A stretch of 39,357 bases of DNA from Bacteroidales bacterium (GTDB lineage: Bacteria > Bacteroidota > Bacteroidia > Bacteroidales > ML635J-15), in the NCBI GenBank assembly GCA_028686735.1, contig JAQUBO010000014.1, forward strand, positions 1 through 39,357, read 5' to 3'. Below, piece after piece: positions 34,276 to 39,357 of the stretch (its first letter is position 1; each line of letters opens with the position of its first letter). A program made the translations under genes and the position numbers. The notes under the pieces are model-generated. The model saw only the letters and a program-made list of their open reading frames with translations, did not search any database and was not told where the DNA came from.

Positions 34276-35577
34276 ATGAGTTGCAAAACAAAACATAGAA
34301 TTATAAATGGTGACAGTCGTAAAATGACTGATTTGAAAGACAATTCAGTTGATTTGGTTATAACTTCTCCACCATATTGGCAGTTGAAAGATTACGGTTC
34401 AGAAAATCAAATAGGATACAATGATAGCTATGAAGAATACATTAACAATTTAAATCTTGTTTGGAAAGAAAGTTATAGGGTATTAAATAATGGATGTCGA
34501 TTATGTGTAAATATCGGAGACCAATTTGCTAGAGCAGTTTATTATGGCAGATATAAAGTAATACCAATCCGAACAGAAATAATAAAATTCTGTGAAGCTA
34601 TTGGATTTGATTATATGGGAGCAATAATATGGCAGAAAAAAACAACATCAAATACAACAGGGGGAGCTTCATTAATGGGTAGTTATCCAATGCCAAGGAA
34701 TGGCATTTTATCGATTGACTATGAGTTTATTCTGTTGTTTAAAAAATTGGGAACGCCTATTAAACCAAATAAGGAATTAAAAGAACAATCAAAAATGACC
34801 AAAGAAGAATGGAAAACATATTTTGATGGGCATTGGAATTTTGGGGGAACAAAACAAGATGGCCATATTGCAATGTTTCCCGTAGAATTACCCAAACGAT
34901 TAATAAAGATGTTTTCATTTGTTGGAGATACAGTTCTTGACCCATTTCTTGGTAGTGGAACGACTTCACTTGCAGCAAGAAACTTGAATAGAAATTCAGT
35001 TGGATATGAGATGAATCCGGAATTTATTCCATTTATAGAAAAAAAACTTGAAATAAATCAAGGTAATATTTTTGATACTACTTATGAATTTATTAAACAA
35101 GATAAACTAAATATTGACTTCAAGAACGAAATAAAGGATTTACCGTATGTTTTTAAAGACTTCCACAAATTCGACAAAAAGACTGACCCTAAAAAGTTAC
35201 AATACGGCTCCAAAATAGACCAAAATGGCTCAACACAACGAGAAGACTACTTTTCTGTAAAAGAAATATTAAGTCCTGAATTAGTGAAGTTGAATAATGA
35301 TTTAATTGTCCGACTTATTGGTATTAAAGAAAAAAAAGAAGCAAACGGTAAAGCTATTGAGTTTTTACAACTCAAAACAAAAGGGCAAAAAGTCTTTTTA
35401 AAATATGATGAAACCAAACACGATGAAAAAAATAATTTAATGGTTTATCTATATTTAAAGAATAAAACGTTTTTAAATGCTCACTTAATTAAAAATGGTT
35501 TTGCAGATGTGGACACCACAATGAATTTTAAAAATAAGGATCGATTTATAAACTATTCAAAAGAAGCCTCATTATGA
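34276..35577 (+). CDS. SPPY-class (beta) DNA methyltransferase fused to an SNase-like domain
   Basis: The N-terminal methyltransferase (1-262) has the order of a beta-class enzyme: motif IV 'TSPPYW' (30-35) before motif I 'DPFLGSGTT' (222-230), with 'DGHWNFGG' between. SPPY points to N4-cytosine, though some N6-adenine enzymes use related motifs. Residues 340-433 resemble a staphylococcal-nuclease (SNase) OB fold: 'VRLIGIKEKKE', 'KTKGQKVFLKYD', 'NLMVYLYLKNKTFLNAHLIK', 'GFADV'. By eye the SNase catalytic Glu and second Arg are absent. The middle (265-335) is charged. It overlaps the small gene's ATG by 4 nt. Its endonuclease partner downstream is MjaI-like, so CTAG methylation is likely (inference). 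TATCTTTG at 34246-34253 may be the -7 element. Confidence 0.88.
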   Translation: MSCKTKHRIINGDSRKMTDLKDNSVDLVITSPPYWQLKDYGSENQIGYNDSYEEYINNLNLVWKESYRVLNNGCRLCVNIGDQFARAVYYGRYKVIPIRTEIIKFCEAIGFDYMGAIIWQKKTTSNTTGGASLMGSYPMPRNGILSIDYEFILLFKKLGTPIKPNKELKEQSKMTKEEWKTYFDGHWNFGGTKQDGHIAMFPVELPKRLIKMFSFVGDTVLDPFLGSGTTSLAARNLNRNSVGYEMNPEFIPFIEKKLEINQGNIFDTTYEFIKQDKLNIDFKNEIKDLPYVFKDFHKFDKKTDPKKLQYGSKIDQNGSTQREDYFSVKEILSPELVKLNNDLIVRLIGIKEKKEANGKAIEFLQLKTKGQKVFLKYDETKHDEKNNLMVYLYLKNKTFLNAHLIKNGFADVDTTMNFKNKDRFINYSKEASL

Positions 35578-35600
35578 ACGAAGAGTAGCTAAGAATATTG
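35574..35600 (+). other. ATGA-coupled start followed by in-frame amber stop
   Basis: ATG at 35574-35576 overlaps the methyltransferase TGA (35575-35577). It is in frame with the small protein gene, but codon 5 is TAG (35586-35588): ATG-AAC-GAA-GAG-TAG-CTA-AGA-ATA-TTG. Restoring a glutamine (CAG) would give a continuous 107-codon reading frame beginning MNEEQLRILEYL. Confidence 0.85.
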
Positions 35601-35897
35601 GAGTATTTAAATCAGAATGCAATAGGCTATAATAATAGAAAATCTTCTTCGGAAATAAGAGATGCTTTAAATTTAGAAAGTGGTGGTCCGACAAATGAAC
35701 ATGTTAGAAGTTTAATACGAGATATGATTTTTAATTATGGATGTTTAATCGGTAGTCTGATGTTTAGAAAAGGATATTGGATAATAGTAAATGAACAAGA
35801 ATTAGAAAGAGTTATAAATCATTTAAACAGTAGGGCTGACGGAGTTAGAGAAAGAGCAAATATTTTACAACACAACTGGGATAATAGAGATGAGTAA
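35598..35897 (+). CDS. Small winged-helix-like protein of the MjaI-type system (5' end interrupted by TAG)
   Basis: The readable frame from TTG 35598 encodes 99 residues. 'SSSEIRDALNLESGG' followed by 'NEHVRSLIRDMIFNYG' resembles a helix-turn-helix, and 'LIGSLMFRKGYWIIVNEQEL' looks like the wing, after which 'RVINHLNSRADGVRERANIL' forms a helix. This arrangement is typical of small phage-like winged-helix DNA-binding proteins. The in-frame TAG upstream (35586-35588) means the natural start at 35574 would be truncated unless read through or reinitiated at TTG. It overlaps the endonuclease gene by 8 nt. It may be a regulator of the restriction system or an accessory DNA-binding subunit; I do not recognise a named family. 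Confidence 0.6.
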   Translation: MEYLNQNAIGYNNRKSSSEIRDALNLESGGPTNEHVRSLIRDMIFNYGCLIGSLMFRKGYWIIVNEQELERVINHLNSRADGVRERANILQHNWDNRDE

Positions 35898-36609
35898 AAA
35901 AGAAATAAAAAAATATGCAAAACCTTTCGGAAAGAAGGAAAAAGTATTGAATTACACAAGTAATACATATCAACTTACAAGACCAAATAAAGTTGATGCA
36001 GTTATGGCTTTAATTAGAGAATGTCAACCAAAAGCGCTTGATGAATGGGAAGAGTTTTATTTTGAGAAAGCATATACCAAGAAAAAAGACAAAATTAAAA
36101 TAACCAAAGAAACATTAGACGAACTTGGAGAAAGACTGTATGCAAAAATAACAGAAGTTGTAATACCTGAATGGACTGCTGCATTTCAAGATTTAACATT
36201 GCAAGATTGCAAGGATTACATTTATGAAGTTACAATTATTCGCACCTATGATGGATTTTTACTTGAAAAATCTGTTATTAATGACGGACTCTCTAAAATA
36301 TTTCCAGATGTTGAATTTGAAGAAAGCGACTCTGAGTTAGACCATGCAGGAGATATTGACTACATAGGAAGAATTGGAGAAAAGGCTTTTGGTATCCAAA
36401 TTAAACCAATTACAGCAAATGCCAACTTTGGAAATTACAAAATTACCGAAAGAATGAGTGCAAGTTTTCAAGATTTCGAGAACAAATATGGTGGAAAAGT
36501 GTTTGTTGTTTTTTCTACTCGGACTGGTGATAAAAAAGTGATTAGAAACAAAGAAGTTATTGATGAAATAAGGTCTGAAATAGAAAGGTTAAAGACAGCC
36601 AGCTTGTAA
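35890..36609 (+). CDS. MjaI-family type II restriction endonuclease
   Basis: The 239 residues fit the RE_MjaI family: 'TRPNKVDAVMALIRECQPKA', 'KITEVVIPEWTAAFQDLTLQ', 'IIRTYDGFLLEKSVIND', 'HAGDIDYIGRIGEKAFGIQI' and 'NANFGNYKITERMSASFQDF'. The likely nuclease centre is Asp155/Asp157 with Gln170-Ile-Lys172 (a D...QxK variant of PD-(D/E)xK). MjaI cuts CTAG; the same specificity is expected here but unproven. It overlaps the preceding small gene by 8 nt, and its stop codon TAA (36607-36609) forms part of the attC-like structure that follows. Confidence 0.85.
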   Translation: MSKKEIKKYAKPFGKKEKVLNYTSNTYQLTRPNKVDAVMALIRECQPKALDEWEEFYFEKAYTKKKDKIKITKETLDELGERLYAKITEVVIPEWTAAFQDLTLQDCKDYIYEVTIIRTYDGFLLEKSVINDGLSKIFPDVEFEESDSELDHAGDIDYIGRIGEKAFGIQIKPITANANFGNYKITERMSASFQDFENKYGGKVFVVFSTRTGDKKVIRNKEVIDEIRSEIERLKTASL

Positions 36610-36733
36610 CAGGCGGTATATTTTATTGCCGAGATAGTGGGTATTTCAGCGTTTCTGCATCTAATAAACTTTCGTGTAACTTGACAGGAAAGTGCTTCGA
36701 AATTGGCAACAAAAACATACCGCCAATCCGTTA
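36607..36733 (+). repeat. attC-like nested inverted repeat between the two restriction systems
   Basis: Outer TAAC (36607-36610) pairs with GTTA (36730-36733). Inside, GGCGGTAT (36612-36619) pairs with ATACCGCC (36717-36724); TTGCC (36626-36630) with GGCAA (36705-36709); ATTTC (36643-36647) with GAAAT (36699-36703); CTTTC (36669-36673) with GAAAG (36688-36692). The 127-nt length, the TAAC...GTTA outer boxes with 5-nt offset on one side and the stop codon embedded at the 5' edge are all as in integron attC sites. The outer R box is an imperfect fit to the classical RYYYAAC consensus. Confidence 0.5.
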
Positions 36734-36958
36734 TGGCACAAGTAAAACCAATACTGCGAAACAGATAAATTTGCTACTGAAAAAACATAAAATAAGAAAG
36801 CCCTCACACAAATAGCACATTTGTTTTTTGCTGACACTCAGGCAAACTAAAAAAACAAAAGAGCTATTTCTTTTTCAACCCAATGAAAAAAACTTTGAAT
36901 TGTAATAAAAATATATCTATATTTGTCAAATATTGACAAGAATTAAATTACAAGTCAA
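36734..36958 (+). other. Intergenic leader of the HaeIII-like system
   Basis: About 225 nt of AT-rich sequence without a coding frame. It contains a minor hairpin (TTTGCTG...CAGGCAAA near 36821-36846) and, at its end, the promoter and operator listed separately. Confidence 0.5.
36894..36939 (+). promoter_or_regulatory. Promoter and inverted-repeat operator for the controller/R-M operon
   Basis: TTTG at 36894-36897, 20-nt spacer, TATATTTG at 36918-36925: full consensus. Overlapping it is the inverted repeat TTGTCAA (36923-36929), ATA, TTGACAA (36933-36939), perfect over 7 bp. A start site near 36931-36932 would sit inside it. Such a site is well placed for repression by the XRE protein encoded just downstream. 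Confidence 0.65.
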
Positions 36959-37285
36959 ATGAAAGAAACATTCGGAGAATATATTAGATTATTAAGAACT
37001 GAAAATGGTCTAACTTTAACTCAATTAGCGGCTCAGTTAGATATGGATTCTGCAAATCTTAGTAAAATTGAAAATAGTAAACGAGAATTTGATGAAAAGC
37101 GATTAGAAAAGCTTGCATCTATCTTCAATCTTGATTTGAAAATTCTAAAAGATGAATTGTTTAGCGAAAAATTTGCTAAGAAGATTTATGATAATTGCTG
37201 TTCAGAGAATGCTTTAGAACTAGCTGAGCAAAAAGTTAAATACCTAAAACAGTCGAATGTTAAACAAGGAAATTTAAATTTTTAA
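36959..37285 (+). CDS. XRE-family regulator, controller (C) protein type
   Basis: A 108-residue protein whose first 65 residues form a helix-turn-helix domain: 'FGEYIRLLRTENGLTLTQLA', 'DMDSANLSKIENSKREF', 'KLASIFNLDLKIL'. It directly precedes the HaeIII-like methyltransferase (2-nt gap), as controller proteins often do in type II systems, where they delay endonuclease expression until the host is methylated. It is longer than classical C proteins (about 80 residues), with an extra C-terminal helix. An inverted repeat over its own promoter is the expected operator. Function as a controller is inference from position. Confidence 0.82.
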   Translation: MKETFGEYIRLLRTENGLTLTQLAAQLDMDSANLSKIENSKREFDEKRLEKLASIFNLDLKILKDELFSEKFAKKIYDNCCSENALELAEQKVKYLKQSNVKQGNLNF

Positions 37286-37287
37286 TT

Positions 37288-38331
37288 ATGAAAATTGTAT
37301 CTCTATTTTCAGGAGCAGGTGGTTTAGATTTGGGGTTTTCCAACGCTGGGTTTAAAATTAAATGGGCAAATGAATACGATAAAGATATTTGGAAAACATT
37401 TGAAAAAAACCATCCAAATACATATTTAGATAAAAGAAGTATTACACAAATTCCAAACGAAGATGTTCCTGAATGCGATGGAATTATTGGCGGTCCTCCG
37501 TGTCAAAGCTGGAGTGAGGCTGGTTCCTTACGAGGCATAGAAGATAATCGCGGGCAATTGTTCTTTGACTTTATACGTTTACTTGAAGTAAAACAACCTT
37601 ATTTTTTCTTAGCTGAAAATGTTTCTGGAATGCTTTTATTAAGACATAAAGATGCTTTAGAGAACATAAAAAATCATTTTAGAAATGCTGGAATTGGCTA
37701 TGATTTACATTTTAAATTATTAAATGCTAAAGATTTTAATGTGCCTCAGGATAGAAAAAGAGTTTTCTTTATTGGCTTTAGAAGTGATTTGAAAGTCGAT
37801 TTTAAATTTCCTATCGGTTTTAAAAATCAAATAACAATGAAAGATGCAATTGGAGATTTGACTGAAAATGTTTTGGTTGCAAAAAACGGAAAAGGCGCTA
37901 ATAATGGGAATTGTATAATTCCTAATCACGAATATATGGATGGGGGTTTTTCAAGTATGTTTATGTCGAGAAATCGAGTTCGGAGTTGGGACGAAATTTC
38001 ATTCACAATACAAGCAGGAGCAAGACATGCTCCTCTGCATCCGCAAGCTCCTAAAATGAAATTTATTGAACAGAATAAAAGAGAATTTGTAAAAGGGAAG
38101 GAGAAATTATATAGAAGATTGAGCGTACGAGAATGTGCAAGGATTCAAACTTTTCCTGACAGTTTTATTTTTCATTATGATAACATATCTGTAGGTTACA
38201 AAATGATTGGTAATGCAGTTCCTGTTAATTTAGCTTATTACCTAGCAAAAGAAATTAAACAAAGTTTATCAAATAGGATGCTTGATAAAAAGCAAAACTC
38301 TAAATCCAAACTTGAAAAGGTGATTTACTAA
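37288..38331 (+). CDS. DNA (cytosine-5-)-methyltransferase, HaeIII-like (predicted GGCC)
   Basis: All m5C methyltransferase motifs are present: I 'SLFSGAGGLDLGF' (5-17), IV 'GGPPCQSWSEAGS' with catalytic Cys72, VI 'AENV' (109-112), VIII 'QDRKRVFFIGF' (154-164), IX 'RRLSVRECARIQTFPD' and X 'GYKMIGNAVPVNLAYYLA'. From memory of M.HaeIII, the resemblance extends to 'CDGIIGGPPCQSWSE' and to the target-recognition region 'FMSRNRVRSWDE', 'LHPQAPKM', which supports GGCC specificity. Length 347. It precedes the endonuclease by 2 nt, and the controller gene lies 2 nt before it. Confidence 0.95.
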   Translation: MKIVSLFSGAGGLDLGFSNAGFKIKWANEYDKDIWKTFEKNHPNTYLDKRSITQIPNEDVPECDGIIGGPPCQSWSEAGSLRGIEDNRGQLFFDFIRLLEVKQPYFFLAENVSGMLLLRHKDALENIKNHFRNAGIGYDLHFKLLNAKDFNVPQDRKRVFFIGFRSDLKVDFKFPIGFKNQITMKDAIGDLTENVLVAKNGKGANNGNCIIPNHEYMDGGFSSMFMSRNRVRSWDEISFTIQAGARHAPLHPQAPKMKFIEQNKREFVKGKEKLYRRLSVRECARIQTFPDSFIFHYDNISVGYKMIGNAVPVNLAYYLAKEIKQSLSNRMLDKKQNSKSKLEKVIY

Positions 38332-38333
38332 TC

Positions 38334-39302
38334 ATGGCTATACAAACAAAAACAGGAAAAGCATTTGAATATACCTTACTAAAAGAATTTTACGAGAGGC
38401 TCAATAATTTACATAATAATGTGGTTATTATTGAAAGTGAACCATATAAAACTGCAAAAGCCTTTTATAAACAATTTTCCGAAGATGAACAAGGTTTATA
38501 TTCGTTAGTATCCAGTGCTGCTATTAATTTTTTAGTTGACATTGAACCCCGTTTGTCAAACAGTATAAATATTGATGATATTTTACAACTTGAAATTGTT
38601 TCAGACAATGAAGGACAAACTGGAGATGTACGAGATGTTTTAGCAATTCGATTATTGCAAAAATGGGAAATGGGAATATCTGTTAAAAACAATCATCGTG
38701 CAGTTAAACATTCTCGTTTATCTCAAAAAAATGATTTTGGAGAGAAATGGATTGGAATACCTTGTTCTTCTGATTATTTTGATCAAATCAGACCAATATT
38801 TGATTACTTGACAGAATTACGAACCAAAGATAAATCTACAAAATGGACAGCCATTCCTGATATGCATGAGAATATTTATATGCCATTACTAGATGCTTTT
38901 CGTTCTGAATTATTAAGATTAGATAAAGAAAACCCTTTAGTGGTTCCACAAAAACTTGTTGAATACTTGATTGGGAATCAGGACTTTTACAAAGTAATCA
39001 AAGGAAAAAGAACTGTAGAAATACAAGCATATAATTTGCATGGAACACTTAATCAAAGTTTTGAGGACATTAAACCAAAAGCAAAAATCCCCAAACTAAA
39101 GTTACCAACTCGATTGATTGAAGTTGTTTACGAAAACAATTCAAAAACAACACTAATTGTTTATTTAAACGAAGGTTGGCAAATATCTTTCAGAATCCAT
39201 AATGTAAGCTCAAGAATTGAACCTTCTTTAAAATTTGACATTAATTTGGTTAGTGCTCCACATACATTATTTAATAACCATATTTTTATAGGAGAGAGAT
39301 AA
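38334..39302 (+). CDS. HaeIII-family type II restriction endonuclease (predicted GG/CC)
   Basis: The 322-residue protein matches the RE_HaeIII family. The core region is 'GQTGDVRDVLAIR' (94-106) followed by 'EMGISVKNNHRAVKHSRLS' (112-130), whose Asp98/Asp101 and Lys118 are candidate metal-site residues and whose His-rich stretch is a family signature. Further blocks: 'KWIGIPCSSDYFDQIRPIF', 'VEYLIGNQDFYKVIKG', 'LPTRLIEVVYENNS' and 'NEGWQISFRIHNVSSRIEPS'. Adjacent to its cognate methyltransferase. No frame damage seen, so the system looks intact. The gene ends 55 nt before the end of the window. Confidence 0.9.
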   Translation: MAIQTKTGKAFEYTLLKEFYERLNNLHNNVVIIESEPYKTAKAFYKQFSEDEQGLYSLVSSAAINFLVDIEPRLSNSINIDDILQLEIVSDNEGQTGDVRDVLAIRLLQKWEMGISVKNNHRAVKHSRLSQKNDFGEKWIGIPCSSDYFDQIRPIFDYLTELRTKDKSTKWTAIPDMHENIYMPLLDAFRSELLRLDKENPLVVPQKLVEYLIGNQDFYKVIKGKRTVEIQAYNLHGTLNQSFEDIKPKAKIPKLKLPTRLIEVVYENNSKTTLIVYLNEGWQISFRIHNVSSRIEPSLKFDINLVSAPHTLFNNHIFIGER

Positions 39303-39357
39303 TATGCCAACACAAAAGGCATACACATTTGCAATTCACACGAGCTAACACATATTT
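39303..39357 (+). other. Start of possible second attC-like spacer, cut by window end
   Basis: After the HaeIII-like gene's TAA comes a small hairpin (TGCC...GGCA, 39304-39323 region) and then CGAGCTAACACATATTT. A TAAC box followed by AT-rich sequence is how the first attC-like structure begins, but the rest lies outside the window. Confidence 0.2.

Noticed and set aside
34760..34978. Antisense frame inside the methyltransferase gene
   Set aside because: Shadow of a strong coding region on the plus strand.
36607..36733. Plain intrinsic terminator for the MjaI-like operon
   Set aside because: No T-run follows the outer stem and the structure is 127 nt long with several nested stems; an attC-like or other structural role fits better.

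Overview
The window looks like chromosome of a low-GC member of the Bacteroidota, probably a marine or anaerobic Bacteroidales/Marinilabiliales-type bacterium (inference). Lineage evidence: the Bacteroidota promoter signature (TTTG, 19-21 nt, TAnnTTTG) recurs upstream of genes; there are gliding-motility genes gldF and gldG, a type IX secretion (T9SS) C-terminal sorting domain, a LytS/LytTR two-component pair, a surface protein with the 'NVGINTDTP' N-terminus common in this phylum, and a complete Na+-translocating NADH:quinone oxidoreductase (Nqr) operon. Shine-Dalgarno sequences are rare, as usual for the phylum.

Layout. 1-4.7 kb: end of pth, psd, a LytS/LytTR pair, an orphan Hpt protein and an SPFH-GYF_2 protein. 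4.8-10.6 kb: nqrABCDEF, tightly packed, with a perfect 11-bp inverted repeat over the predicted promoter. 10.7-12.7 kb, minus strand: radical SAM/SPASM gene, folK and a TadA-type deaminase. 12.9-15.3 kb: Crp/Fnr regulator, yicC and gmk, then a degenerate tRNA-Gly remnant on the minus strand. 15.4-18.8 kb, minus strand: T9SS-exported esterase, iron alcohol dehydrogenase, lgt. 19.0-20.4 kb: tRNA-Leu(GAG), a MarR regulator and an AhpD-like protein. 20.4-24.1 kb, minus strand: secreted Ig/PKD-like protein, YbjN-like protein, TrkA-domain ion channel and a small membrane protein. 24.2-24.4 kb: a 174-bp hairpin-forming repeat. 24.5-28.1 kb: ygeY-ygeW pair and a PagL-like outer-membrane deacylase. 28.3-34.1 kb: gldF, gldG, a DUF4340 protein, dnaN and a DEDDh exonuclease.

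The last 5.2 kb (from about 34.1 kb) is accessory DNA holding two unrelated type II restriction-modification (R-M) systems in tandem. The first is MjaI-like: a SPPY-class methyltransferase fused to an SNase-like domain that seems to have lost its catalytic residues, a small winged-helix-like protein, and a MjaI-family endonuclease. The natural ATGA-coupled start of the small protein is followed four codons later by an in-frame TAG. The second is HaeIII-like (predicted GGCC): an XRE/controller-type regulator with a 7-3-7 inverted repeat over its own promoter, an m5C methyltransferase very like M.HaeIII, and a HaeIII-family endonuclease. A 127-nt, multiply nested inverted-repeat structure shaped like an integron attC site begins in the stop codon of the first endonuclease and separates the two systems. 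The island may therefore be a cassette-like array of R-M modules; no integrase lies in the window.

Functionally, the left three quarters is mostly core metabolism, envelope, energy and replication, and the right end is a defence island. The strongest unusual signals are the amber codon in the R-M small gene, the methyltransferase-SNase fusion, the attC-like spacer, the nqr promoter palindrome, and the tRNA remnant whose anticodon arm is replaced by a quasi-palindrome.
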